NCBI GenBank assembly: GCA_032209605.1
Contig: JASFXZ010000001.1
Location: 27,656,619 to 27,720,618 of the forward strand
Direction: 5' to 3'
Source: Mactromeris polynyma
Lineage: Eukaryota > Mollusca > Bivalvia > Venerida > Mactridae
DNA: 64,000 nt
In this document: positions 31,001-46,000 of the stretch, piece after piece
Layout of the letters: each line of letters opens with the position of its first letter
Position numbering within the stretch: the first letter of the stretch is position 1
Made by a program: the position numbers and the translations under genes
The notes under the pieces: generated by a model
Database searches by the model: none
What the model saw: only the letters and a program-made list of their open reading frames with translations
Told to the model about the DNA's origin: nothing

Positions 31001-34000
31001 CAATGTGAATACCATAACTGCTTTTCATTACCATCAATATACAATTTTTTTCTGCCTATTTGGGACTGAAATTTGCCCCCATTCCTCTCTCTGAAAAGCA
31101 CATATTTCCTCTCCTACTTTATGTAAAATTCCCTCTCACTCAATCAGAAAGTCTGACCAGTAATACCACATATCTCATGATACTTATTCATTTGTTGTCC
31201 CCTGAACGGGAATGAATACAAGGTTTTGGAGACAGAATTGGAAACTGGGTACTGTAATTAATATTTCCCACTTTTCGCCTCGCAACCCCATGATCCCCTC
31301 AAAATGGTCCTGCTACATTTCTCTAAAAGTGAAAAACAATGACTAACACGTAGTAACAAGCATTTTATTTTTTGGTGCAATCAGTAACAAAATAAAAATA
31401 AAATACACACGTTGTTTCAATAACAATGAGTTATATATTCTCGTACCTGTCCTCTGACACCAACACATCTCTCAGCTCTACATATTGTCTTCATATCATT
31501 AGTTTTCTGACGACACTGGTGACATGTTGTTCCCTGTAAGTATTTCAAGTTCACTACATATCATCCCTTAAATCATACCTAAAGACAATATGATGCTCGC
31601 CAAAACAGAATTACAATCTTCACAAGAGCGCACTTGCCAGAAGCCCGGGGCACATGAAATCAATTTTGGGCAAGTGTAAATTCAACCAATTGCTCTATAG
31701 ATGAGAATACAGTGGACTGCAATGACGTATGAAGAGATATGGCATATCAGTAGAATCAGTAGCAACATAAAGCCCCTTCCCTATGGGGTTTCGTTCACGG
31801 TGAACATGATAAGGCTGGCTTATAGTATTCATCAACACCAGAAAATTATTTTCTAACCACATAATGTCACAAAGAACAACATGAAAAGCCCACATGACAT
31901 ACTGCCACAGCTGCAAGAGTAGTCACTCCAAATAAAACCATTATTCAGGGGATCCATTTGACCCTCAAGTTGACCCTCTAACCCTGGTATTGCCAAAAAG
32001 CCACATTTTGACACTAAGGATTCTCGCTGAAGAGTTAACTTCTCTCTGAATGACTTTGGCAATAAATACAATAACAAATTAAATACAGGAGAACACCCCT
32101 TAAGAAAATGACTAAAGAATGCATAATTGTTTTAAATTTTGAATTTCAACAATACAAGGCAATGAACCAAATGCTGAATCACCATCCCAAAAGCCCCTAT
32201 TTTTCATGTCCCCTCAAGTTCTTTTTGTATTCCCAATAACAAGTAATGATGTGAACTAAGTACAGCAACAAGCTATCTGATAGTATTTAAATTATAATGA
32301 TATTTTTCTTGTAATGGGATTGCCTTATTGTAAGACATATACAGCTATGGTCATGTAGCAACTTTTCCAGCTGTTTGGGCGGAGCAAACCTAGCATAATT
32401 TTGGGCACACGCACCAAGATAGAACTGTCAACCTTTAGTAAGCCAGCCAGATAGCTTCCTCACATACAAATCCTACCTTCCTACAGTGGTGAGGGGCAAC
32501 ATATATGAAGTCAGTAACCATAACCATTCAACAACGTAGGCCACCATACAATGTCCTAACATGTGGCACTTACATCAAAACTAATGTCCTAACATGTGGC
32601 ACTTACATAAAAACTGTCATATTTCTTGTATTTGACAGACTCAGCCACCATTTCTAAATCCTCCTCTGTAATTTCATCAGCAGGACGCGTATCTCGGATG
32701 GTTATAATTCTTTTTTTGGCAGGAGGAAGCTCGTCGTCATCATCCTGAAAGATAAAAGTAGAATGTGGGTTGAAGTAATAAAATTTGAGATCAATATCCA
32801 AGCTCAGATCTCATTTTTTGGGCTTAAATTTTCATGAGTTAAATCTAGCAAGATGTGTACAGCATATTGGAAATAAGGACTGTAATCATGTGATTTAAAC
32901 ATTTCTTGAAACCATGGTCCAATTTTATAAAACCAGAAATAAGACCTCAAAGCTAAAAATATCATCATTGTTCATAAATTCTGACAAGATTATAAAATTG
33001 GCCATACAGTAAAGTAAAACTTCGATGAGACCACTATTGATTCTGGGGGAAGTCGGCCATACAGTAAAGTAAAACTTCGATGAGACCACTATTGATTCTG
33101 GGGGAAGTCGGCCATACAGTAAAGTGAAACTTCGATGAGACCACTATTGATTCTGGGGGAAGTCGGCCATACAGTAAAGTGAAACTTCAATGAGACCACT
33201 ATTGATTCTGGGGGAAAGTCGGCCATACAGTAAAGTAAAACTTCAATGAGACCACTATTGATTCTGGGGGAAGTCGGTCTTAGTTGTGAGACAGTCCGGT
33301 TATCAAATTAAAATATGGAAGAACTATTTAAAAATGGTCATGAAAGTAGTCATATTAAAGATGTGGGTTTACTGCATTTTGTATACAACATATTAAAATC
33401 AGGGAGTTGGATTAAACGACTTTTATAACCTTGGACCCTGGGGTTTATGAGGAGCCATTTGTGAGATTCACACCAATAAGTTCTTGATTGAGTGGATGAC
33501 ATATAGAAACAAAGGAAATTACTTACAAAGTCATCAACAGATGCTGTATCAGAACTATCACCATGGCGACCAAAGAAACCAAATCGCACCACCATTTTCT
33601 GCAAACAAATCAACATCCAATACACAGAGAACTGTTCATTAATTTCATTAATTTCATCAACTGTTATGTTATTTTGCATTTAATATAATTTTCAGGTTAT
33701 TAAGGGCAAAATCAACACATGCAGTGTTATACGAATTACGATTTGTTGTTTGTCCGTCAATTTACGAGTACAGTATAACAACAGATTAGCAAAGAATCAG
33801 AGCATGTGACTGCTAACTGCTCAATTAAGGGTCTCTCAAAGGGCCAAACAATAAAATACCCACCGCTTCGGGACGGTACATGGTCGTATTTTCGAGTTGA
33901 AATCTGTTACTCAATCATAAGTCGACCAGTGATTTTTGGGGATTTTTTAGTAAAAAAAACTCGACTTATGACCAGTAATATACTTAGTTCCCACTACTGA

Positions 34001-37000
34001 CACCAACCAACCTTAGCTTTAGTTCAGGTCAGCTAAATATCATTTAGATTATTGTGGTGTTACAACCATTTAGTACTAACTTGAATGTTAGGCACAAAAT
34101 GTATTAACTTCCAGTCATGGCGAATGACTTCCAAGACTTGTCAGTCATTTGGTCTGACAACCTTGGAAAACTTGTCGGACCGAATGCAAACTTGTCGGTC
34201 CGAAAACATGTTGTTAAAAAATTACCGCTCATTTCAAAGTGAAAGTAAACAAATCAAACACAAATGTGCAAATAATTGGCGTATTTCGTTAAATAACAGT
34301 TAACAATTATTATTTACTTTTACATTCACTCCTGAAATGCCTTTTTGACGACATAATCAAAGTTCAAATGTCCGAAAGACAAGCGAATGTACAGACAATT
34401 GGTGCGCGTAAGAAGACCACATTGTGTAAACCGCAATGGATGTTGTAAAACCCGTACCGTTCCGTATCAGACATACGGACCGACGCACAGGCATTCTGTA
34501 TCGGACCTGGTCGGTTTTTATCGGTCAGGTCCGATTGACCGATGGGTATTCGCCATGACTGAACTTCTTTACCAAAACTGGGACAAAATATTAAGTGCCA
34601 ACTCCTTGGTTTGTGAGAAATGTCCAACAACATTAAAAGTTTTAAGAAAACTGTGTTGGCAATAAATGCAAAGGCTTTCTTCCAGAAATGTTTGATTGCA
34701 ATGTTCATCAGTCTAAGACATTTAATGAATTGATAATTCCGCAACACTTACATCAGGAGAGCTGACAGTGGAAGAGCTACTTGACACAGTCGATGAGACA
34801 GAACCCCGTCTCGCCCTAGTTCTTGGTGGGGAGTATCTGGCCACACGAGATGGATTTCTTCTACATTCAACGGGTATGGCCATACGTTTCTCTTTCTTTG
34901 TTTCTACCTTCTGCAATGTGAAGGCCAGTGTTAAACAGTAGAGCATGGATGAGGATAACAATAGAGCATGTGTGAGGATAACAATACAGCATGGGTGAGG
35001 ATAACAATACAGCATGGGTGAGGATAACAATACAGCAAGGGTGAGGATAACAGTACAGCATGAGTGAGGATAACAATACAGCATGAGTGAGGATAACAGT
35101 ACAGCATGGGTGAGGATATCAATACAGCATGGGTGAGGTTAACAATACAGCATGGGTGAGGATAACAGTACAGCATGGGTGAGGATAACAATAGAGCATG
35201 GGTGAGGATAACAATACAGCATGGGTGAGGATAACAATACAGCATGGGTGAGGGTAACAGTACATCATGAGTGAGGATAACAGTACAGCATGGGTGAGGA
35301 TAACAGTACAGCATGGGTGAGGATAACAGTACAGCATGGGTGAGGATAACAGTACATCATGAGTGAGGATAACAATACAGCATGGGTGAGGATAACAATA
35401 CAGCATGGGTGAGGATAACAGTACAGCATGGGTGAGGATAACAATACAGCATGGGTGAGGATAACAATACAGCATGGGTGAGGATATCAATACAGCATGG
35501 GTGAGGTTAACAATACAGCATGGGTGAGGATAACAGTACAGCATGGGTGAGGATAACAATAGAGCATGGGTGAGGATAACAATACAGCATGGGTGAGGAT
35601 AACAATACAGCATGGGTGAGGGTAACAGTACATCATGAGTGAGGATAACAGTACAGCATGGGTGAGGATAACAGTACAGCATGGGTGAGGATAACAGTAC
35701 AGCATGGGTGAGGATAACAGTACAGCATGGGTGAGGATAACAGTACAGCATGGGTGAGGATAACAGTACAGCATGGGTGAGGATAACAGTACAGCATGGG
35801 TGATGATATCATGGGTGAGGATATGAGTACAGCATGAGCGAGGTTAACAATACAGCATGGGTGAGGATAACAATACAGCATGGGTGAGGATAACTTACAG
35901 CATGGGTGAGGATAACAGTACAGCATGAGTGAGGATAACAGTACTGCATGGGTGAGGATAACAATACAGCATGGGTGAGGTTAACAATACAGCATGGGTG
36001 AGGATAAGCATGGGTGAGGATAACAGTACAGCATGGGTGAGGATAACAGTACAGCATGGGTGAGAATAACAATAGAGCATGGGTGAGGATAACAATACAG
36101 CATGGGTGAGGATAACAGTACAGCATGGGTGAGGGTAAGCATGGGTGAGGATAAGAGTACAGCATGGGTGAGGTTAACAATGCAGCATGGGTGAGGATAA
36201 GCATGGATGAGGATAACAGTACAGCATGGGTGAGGATAACAGTACAGCATGGGTGACAATAACAATAGAGCATGGGTGATAATAACAATAGAGCATGGGT
36301 GAGGATAACAATACAGCATGGGTGAGGATAACAAAACAGCATGGGTGAGGATAACAATACAGCATGGGTGAGGATAACAATACAGCATGGGTGAGGATAA
36401 CAATACAGCAAGGGTGAGGATAACAGTACAGCATGAGTGAGGATAACAATACAGCATGAGTGAGGATAACAGTACAGCATGGGTGAGGATATCAATACAG
36501 CATGGGTGAGGTTAACAATACAGCATGGGTGAGGATAACAGTACAGCATGGGTGAGGATAACAATAGAGCATGGGTGAGGATAACAATACAGCATGGGTG
36601 AGGATAACAATACAGCATGGGTGAGGGTAACAGTACATCATGAGTGAGGATAACAGTACAGCATGGGTGAGGATAACAGTACAGCATGGGTGAGGATAAC
36701 AGTACAGCATGGGTGAGGATAACAGTACATCATGAGTGAGGATAACAATACAGCATGGGTGAGGATAACAATACAGCATGGGTGAGGATAACAGTACAGC
36801 ATGGGTGAGGATAACAATACAGCATGGGTGAGGATAACAATACAGCATGGGTGAGGATATCAATACAGCATGGGTGAGGTTAACAATACAGCATGGGTGA
36901 GGATAACAGTACAGCATGGGTGAGGATAACAATAGAGCATGGGTGAGGATAACAATACAGCATGGGTGAGGATAACAATACAGCATGGGTGAGGGTAACA

Positions 37001-40000
37001 GTACATCATGAGTGAGGATAACAGTACAGCATGGGTGAGGATAACAGTACAGCATGGGTGAGGATAACAGTACAGCATGGGTGAGGATAACAGTACAGCA
37101 TGGGTGAGGATAACAGTACAGCATGGGTGAGGATAACAGTAGAGCATGGGTGAGGATAACAGTACAGCATGGGTGATGATATCATGGGTGAGGATATGAG
37201 TACAGCATGAGCGAGGTTAACAATACAGCATGGGTGAGGATAACAATACAGCATGGGTGAGGATAACTTACAGCATGGGTGAGGATAACAGTACAGCATG
37301 AGTGAGGATAACAGTACTGCATGGGTGAGGATAACAATACAGCATGGGTGAGGTTAACAATACAGCATGGGTGAGGATAAGCATGGGTGAGGATAACAGT
37401 ACAGCATGGGTGAGGATAACAGTACAGCATGGGTGAGAATAACAATAGAGCATGGGTGAGGATAACAATACAGCATGGGTGAGGATAACAGTACAGCATG
37501 GGTGAGGGTAAGCATGGGTGAGGATAAGAGTACAGCATGGGTGAGGTTAACAATGCAGCATGGGTGAGGATAAGCATGGATGAGGATAACAGTACAGCAT
37601 GGGTGAGGATAACAGTACAGCATGGGTGAGAATAACAATAGAGTATGGGTGATAATAACAATAGAGCATGGGTGAGGATAACAATACAGCATGGGTGAGG
37701 ATAACAAAACAGCATGGGTGAGGATAACAATACAGCATGGGTGAGGATAACAATACAGCATGGGTGAGGATAACAATACAGCAAGGGTGAGGATAACAGT
37801 ACAGCATGAGTGAGGATAACAATACAGCATGAGTGAGGATAACAGTACAGCATGGGTGAGGATATCAATACAGCATGGGTGAGGTTAACAATACAGCATG
37901 GGTGAGGATAACAGTACAGCATGGGTGAGGATAACAATAGAGCATGGGTGAGGATAACAATACAGCATGGGTGAGGATAACAATACAGCATGGGTGAGGG
38001 TAACAGTACATCATGAGTGAGGATAACAGTACAGCATGGGTGAGGATAACAGTACAGCATGGGTGAGGATAACAGTACAGCATGGGTGAGGATAACAGTA
38101 CATCATGAGTGAGGATAACAACACAGCATGGGTGAGGATAACAATACAGCATGGGTGAGGATAACAGTACAGCATGGGTGAGGATAACAATACAGCATGG
38201 GTGAGGATAACAATACAGCATGGGTGAGGATATCAATACAGCATGGGTGAGGTTAACAATACAGCATGGGTGAGGATAACAGTACAGCATGGGTGAGGAT
38301 AACAATAGAGCATGGGTGAGGATAACAATACAGCATGGGTGAGGATAACAATACAGCATGGGTGAGGGTAACAGTACATCATGAGTGAGGATAACAGTAC
38401 AGCATGGGTGAGGATAACAGTACAGCATGGGTGAGGATAACAGTACAGCATGGGTGAGGATAACAGTACAGCATGGGTGAGGATAACAGTACAGCATGGG
38501 TGAGGATAACAGTAGAGCATGGGTGAGGATAACAGTACAGCATGGGTGATGATATCATGGGTGAGGATATGAGTACAGCATGAGCGAGGTTAACAATACA
38601 GCATGGGTGAGGATAACAATACAGCATGGGTGAGGATAACTTACAGCATGGGTGAGGATAACAGTACAGCATGAGTGAGGATAACAGTACTGCATGGGTG
38701 AGGATAACAATACAGCATGGGTGAGGTTAACAATACAGCATGGGTGAGGATAAGCATGGGTGAGGATAACAGTACAGCATGGGTGAGGATAACAGTACAG
38801 CATGGGTGAGAATAACAATAGAGCATGGGTGAGGATAACAATACAGCATGGGTGAGGATAACAGTACAGCATGGGTGAGGGTAAGCATGGGTGAGGATAA
38901 GAGTACAGCATGGGTGAGGTTAACAATGCAGCATGGGTGAGGATAAGCATGGATGAGGATAACAGTACAGCATGGGTGAGGATAACAGTACAGCATGGGT
39001 GAGAATAACAATAGAGCATGGGTGAGGATAACAGTACAGCATGAGTGAGAATAACAATAGAGCATGGGTGAGGATAACAATACAGCATGGGTGAGGATAA
39101 CAAAACAGCATGGGTGAGGATAACAATACAGCATGGGTGAGGATAACAGTACAGCATGGGTAAGGGTAAGCATGGGTGAGGATAAGAGTACAGCATGGGT
39201 GAGGTTAACAATACAGCATGGGTGAGAACAAGAATACAGCATGGGCGAGGATAAGAATACAGCATGGGCGAGGATAATAATACAGCATGGGCGAGTATGA
39301 CAAAACAGCATGGGTAAGTATAACAATACAGCATGGGTGAGGACAAGAATACAGCATGGGTGAGGACAAGAATACAGCATGGGTGAGGACAAGAATACAG
39401 CATGGGCAAGGATAAGCATGGGTGAGGATAACAGTACAGCATGGGTGAGGATAAGCATGGGTGAGGATAACAATAGAGCATGGGTGAGAATAACAATAGA
39501 GCATGGGTGAGGATAAGAGTACAGCATGGGTGAGGTTAACAATACAGCATGGGTGAGGATAACAATGCAGCATGGGTAAGGACAAGAATACAGCATGGGT
39601 AAGTAAAACAATACATCATGGGTGAGGATAAGAATACAGCATGGGTAAGTAAAACAATACATCATGGGTGAGGATAAGAATACAGCATGGGTAAGTAAAA
39701 CAATACATCATGGGTGAGGATAAGAATACAGCATGGGTAAGTAAAACAATACATCATGGGCGAGGATAAGAATACAGCATGGGCGAGTATAACAATACAG
39801 CATGGGCAGGGCCCACACTGGCTTAAAAAAAGTAGGAGCCACTTTCCGCGGCGCGCGAGTGCGCATTTGCGTGCACAATAATTGATTTATAATAATTAAT
39901 GTCCATTTAAGTCCAATCTGTGTAACAATAGTACATGTACTGAGTTTTGGTGTTAATAACTGTTATGTGTGTGTTTCTGACATGTGTATTTATCCAGCAT

Positions 40001-43000
40001 GTTTATAAGTACAAAATGTAGCATACATTATACTTTTTTTATATATAATATAATACAGAATAAGAAAACAACATGTATGGTAACTTAAGTACATTTTTAT
40101 TCAAAATAAGAGAAGATAAAAATTGCATTCCAACATCAGCATGTTCAGTGCTTCCACAGGAGATCATTCACAGAAGTGTTTTCATGTTTTCATTCCTGGT
40201 ACCACCTCCAATGGTCTCATAATCATCCAAGATCTCAGCCTTTTGCATAAACTTGTATTGTCTGAATCTGAAACAATGTTATTTTTAAAGTTAAAAGATG
40301 GAGTATACTTAAAGCAATAAAATAATATGTATTAAATTACCAAAGTTACAGATTAATTGAGGCTTTCCCCACATAATGTGTTTAATTCATTTCAAAATGA
40401 AGTAGTTTCATTCAATTTTTATTTAATTTGTTCAAGGTAACTGAAGGTAACGATTTTGTAGAAATTTGGAGTTTCTTAGCTGAATACTCTCCAACCAGAA
40501 ATTTACAGAAAGTTATATTGCATCAATATAAAATTTTGTCCGAAAGTACGTACCATCCGAAAACATGCCACAAGCTGTCACTGGTTTTATTTTGCAACAT
40601 TCTCAATCTAATGATGAACTGTCGCTGATTACTTCAATCAATCCATTGTCTTTGTTACACAATAGCACACCATTTAAAACCACTGGTAATCAACCGTTGG
40701 GGTTCAATTTAGTGAATTTACGTTGTTGTTCACACCTTCGCCGATACCGTAAAGGGGTCTATTGTATGTCGTAAAATTGTGTATACAAGTTGACACGCGA
40801 GTTAAATGGCCTAATTAGCTGGACCTAAAGCTGCAATAGACTGGATATGCTGGTCGTATTACGGGATAAATCGATCGAATTTTATATTCAACTTTCAGAT
40901 TATATGCATTTTAAAGCATAAAATCGTCCAATTCGCCACTCACAATTTTTTATCGCCACTTACAAATAAAATTCGCCAATTGGCTCCGATTGCGAACGAC
41001 AGCGTGGGCCCTGCATGGGTGAGGATAAAAATAGAGCATGGGTGAGGATAACAATATAGCATGATTGAGGATAACAATACAGCATGGGTTATACAACAGT
41101 TACCAGTGTGTCATCTAGCTAACATGATGGCCTAATTGTTTAATTACATGCATTCAGAAAGTTGTTTTATTGTATGTTCTAACTGGATATGCTACTAAAC
41201 CACAAAGTTTCCTGCATTGCATAATCACATAAGTGGCAAAATTGCTGTCTATCTGAGCTTTAATAAATTGCTAAAATTCCAGATTTAGATCTGATCTACT
41301 GACAATAAATCTCACCTTTGGTTTTGGTTTGACAGGAATTAATTTCCTCAAATCGGCCTTGATTTGTTGCAACTGTAAAAAAAGGAAACAAAATCAGACA
41401 TATTAACACCTAGCGTAATTAATACGCTACTGAAGCCAAATATAACAAGCGCTGATTATAGCAAAATACGCCCGTTGAACAGTAATGTCACTTGAGTGTG
41501 CAAAAAATCAGTGTAAAATGGATTAAATATAAGAGACAAATTAAGTAATTTCTATAATTAAAGGGTGATAACTCCCGAGTGATTAGAGCCATATGGTTGG
41601 TTATCTAACGTGTCAGAGATATATTGCCAATACACGTTCTGATGACATTGGTGATGATTGGACAAATGCTTCTAAAGTTAATGATTGGACAAGACAAATT
41701 TTAGGTTATTTTGGTAATCAAAGAGCGATAATTCACAAGTGATATGGCTGGTTATCAAACTTGTCCGAGATATTATGCCCATTCACTATAATATGTCCTG
41801 TTCTTTGAAGTGGCGTATAAAAATGTGTCAAATACAGCATTTTTGTTGGCTTTTCAATAACTTTGTCTTCAATATATTTTTTATTTCACATTGAAAATTA
41901 CTTAGAAACTATAATAGGTTGTTCCGAAAACGAAATCTTGTGAAGAGTTCAGGGTTGGCAAAAATACAGGAAATACTCGTATTTCTCAGATGGACAGGAA
42001 ATACTGGTAATTCCCGAGAAATACTGTTGAGACCATATTAAGTTTAACCTCTAAGTTTGGTCATACCCTCTCTAAACCAGATTAATGATGGATTATAAAG
42101 GGACACAAAACACAGAGCATAGCCCAAGGCACTTCTTTACTACACTGACCCAAAATGAAAACTTTACACTTTATTTTTTCAATATTTGTTTTGTTAGTAT
42201 ATATATGTTGTGGTAAGTGTTTCACATGTTTATCATGATTTCATTGCGGATAACGATTATGCAATTGTTTTAAAAATCGCGGGTATATATTCATGCGTCC
42301 AAACAGGAAAAACATTTTCCTTACTTTGCACGTGCTCAGCAACATTGGTTTCACTTACAGGTTTTACACTGACAGGTAATCATTTGCTGCTAAGCACAGA
42401 TAAAAAATATTGAATACTGAAGATCAGAGAAACCAGGTTATTGGTATGCTCCAGGCAGGGTCCATGGTAAATAATGTAGCGCGTCATTTTGGCTGCTCCA
42501 GACAGACTATTCATAATATTGCGAACCGGTACAACACTACAGGATCTGTCAGACTCAGAGATCGTGCAAGAGCCTGTTGCCTACGTGCTACAACATTACG
42601 TACTGATCGCGTTATCACGTTGACTCGCCTACATAATCGGTTTTTACCAGCAACCATTACTGCTCGGCGTTACGGGGTTCATGCACAGACGATCTTAAAC
42701 CGTATTCGTGCTCGTCGTCCATATACTGGACAGATTTTGACAGCTCGTCACCGAGCTGCCAGACTGTTATGGGCACGACGTCATTTGCATTTCACGCGCA
42801 ACCAGTGGCAATCGATACTTTTAAGCGATGAGTCACGGTTTTACTGTCAGCCATGCAGATGGCAGAATACGCATCTATCGCCGTAGAAATGAAAGACTTG
42901 CAGATTGTTGTATTCAGGATAGAGACAGATTTGGTGGTGGCAGTATTATGGTCTGGGGTGGGATAATGGGGAATCTGAAAACTGATCTGTTCATTATCCA

Positions 43001-46000
43001 AGGAAATCTTAATGCTCAAGGTTATATCAACAATACAATGATACCATTCATGCAAAATAACGGACCTGGCACTTTCCAGCATGACAATGCAACACCTCAC
43101 AAGGCACGTATAACTACGCAATTTCTTGCTCAAAATAATGTTAAAGTCTTGCCTGGGCCCGCTGTACCCCCAGACTTGAACCCAACAGAACACATATGGG
43201 ATGAATTGGGTCGGAGAGCCAGGTCCGAGCATCAAATTGAGACCATAAATGACCTCCGAAATGCACTTGGTTACAATGGCAACATATTCCAAAACGCGGT
43301 CATACAACGTTACGTAAATTCGTTACGTAAATTCAATGAGGCGACGTATTCTCCAATGCATTCGTAAAAATGGCGGTCACACTGGTTACTGATGCTTCTT
43401 ATTAGCAACCCCAAAAGACATAGTGGCTTATCAGTTTATCAGTGGAAAATCAATATTTATTGGTACCATTGTTACAAAATTGGTTGTGAAATCAATAGTT
43501 GGTAATGTATCTTCAATTACCAATAACCAATGGAAAGCTAATTAATTTCTCTACAATCTGATATAAATATCTTGTATGTTACCCAAAAATTACGAATAAA
43601 CAGATAAACTAATTAACTATCAGTTGTCAATTTCCCCCCTCCGGCAGTTAATTGCAACTTCAAAGCGTCAGCCGTGACACCTACTGTGTTTGTTTGCGAA
43701 TCCGACGAGATTACTGCGTATGAATATTTATGAGACAGGGGTCATTAAATAGGTATTTGAACGGCCTTTGTAATGATCTAAGCAAAATTTGCATATGATA
43801 ATCCTACGCCTAGAAATTAGTCCCTAAGGTTGAGCTCAATTTAAAACACTTTCGTCACAAATATGAATTTATAGCATATCTCATTGTAAAGATGAAAGTC
43901 TAAATTGTATTTTGATACCAAAATCATTTCTCGCAATTGAAGTTTAAGCAGTCGTATTTTTATTTGAATCCCACGCATTTTCACCTTTGACCTCGGCTTT
44001 GACGCGCCGCCATCTTTTTTTCGTAATGGCAGCTTTCAATCAATAGTTGTCATTGAAAAATCGTTGATTAACGATACCACGTTCTATAACTTGACTGAAA
44101 TTGATTGGTAAGTATTTGATTGTTTTATATTTTATGAAGTTTGAATGTATTCTATGAAATTAACTCGTCAATTGCAAAAATAAATGACGATTGATGCGAC
44201 CGCGACACGAAAATATTTGTTGACAATCGCGGGTCGCTGGTTTTCGTCGTTTTGTAGGATTTTTGACCCTATGGGTTACAAAATATATTCAATTGTATCA
44301 AATTATATGTTTGTTAATTAATTTTATCGTTGATTGTTTCATATAATATTATGAGATATTTGAGCGTATTTCACAGAAATACCGTAGGTACGAAATTGGG
44401 TACGAAAAAATGCCAGACTTCCCGGGACGTTTCGTACCTTACAACAAACACATTTATTGTTAATGCCACGAATTTCGCGCTATGTTGAAACTTTTTTCTC
44501 TCTATATTTTCAGTATAATGCGTGTATGATACCACCATGGAGTATCCAGGGCCCTACTCCAAGTCTTTAGGCATTTGTAATGAACAAATTCTTAAAAAAC
44601 AACTCCAAAAAGTAGACACTTTGACAAATGGAACTATACTTGAATTGTTCAGTTTTACAAAGCAGAAACACTGGACTCTGACTGAGATTGTCCAAATACT
44701 TGTGCAACTAAAAGACGGCTTCTCATGTGTTAAAGTTGCTACTATTTCCTCCAGGATCAATAGAATTAGTGGACAGAAAAAGTCGCTTTTGCACAGAAAG
44801 AAGTGAACGGTGTAAAAAATCTAGATGATCTATTGAGTCGTGAATTCTTACCACCAGTGCCTGTAGTAAAGTATAACCAACAAACTATATTAGAAAATGG
44901 ACACAAATCTGATTCTGTGAAACAACTCTGTACCACTAGCAGAAATTTAAGTAAACCATGTCCGATTAGGAATAAATGTGTTTGTGTTGCTGTCACATCA
45001 GATATATCAGTACAGACAGAAGACTGTTATGAGAACGATGTGGATAATAAAAACCTAACCAAAACATGGAATATGAAAAAATACTTGTGCATTAGGGAAT
45101 CACGAAAACTCAGTCAATTGAAGAAACAAGTAGTAGCATTTGAGTCCAAGATTGTCAATCAAAACAACAGATTTGGACATTATTCGTTAAAAAATGTTAA
45201 CAAAAGAGATGAGACAGCACGAAAGAATCTACGATTACTGAGGAGTGCCCAGCACACTGTTACTTCAAACAATGTGAAATTGAAAAAGACTGAATCTGAT
45301 CTGACCAAATTAAGTGACAAATTAAACAATATGAGACTTCAAAACCAGACTATGGAAGAAACTATTCAGCAGCTTTCATCTGCTTTACATGCAGAAAAGG
45401 ACAAAAAAGTATTGGTTCAGAAAAGAAACAGTAACTTATAAAAGCAATAAATGAAGTGAAAACCACCAGACAATTAGTGGCAGTAGCACCATCTCATGAT
45501 CAATGCAATGACATTATTACCCAGTTACAACTTAAACTTGAAGAAAAAAAAATTGAAATTGATGTTATGCAGCAGGAAATAGATGATAATACATCAAATA
45601 ATGAAACATCAGTGGTTCGTTTATCCACCAAAAATGATGATGGGACATATGCCAATGATCTTAGGTTCTGTGTGATAGACTTGTTTGGTCTTGAGATTGG
45701 TGTTGAGAAAATATCCCAAGCAGTGAGTGTTGTATCTAAGCATCTGTTTCGTCATGAATTCAAAAAAAATGACCTACCAACATCAAGTTCGGTTCAAAAT
45801 AAAGTGGACGAAGGCCATTTTCTGGCCAAGTCATTTATCTCAGAAAAACTTGCAGCATCAGATACTTTGGGCATTTCTCGTGATGGCACCACACGAAAAA
45901 AGAAGAAAATCCTTGACACATCAGTTACATTAGACACGAGAGATGTGATCAGCCTCGGTTTCAGCCAAGTATCTAGAGAAACTGCTGCTGCACCTACAGA

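Noticed and set aside
34722..39665. Long minus-strand frames rich in LYCYPHPCC (up to 313 codons)
   Set aside because: They are readings of the 23-bp minisatellite in several frames at once. No start context, domain or splice sites support a protein.
42361..42375. 15-base micro-exon between TTACAG and GTAATC
   Set aside because: Phase would fit the signal-peptide exon, but such a short match to splice signals occurs often by chance.
42792..43307. Minus-strand frame of 171 codons
   Set aside because: Antisense shadow of the DD34E transposase.
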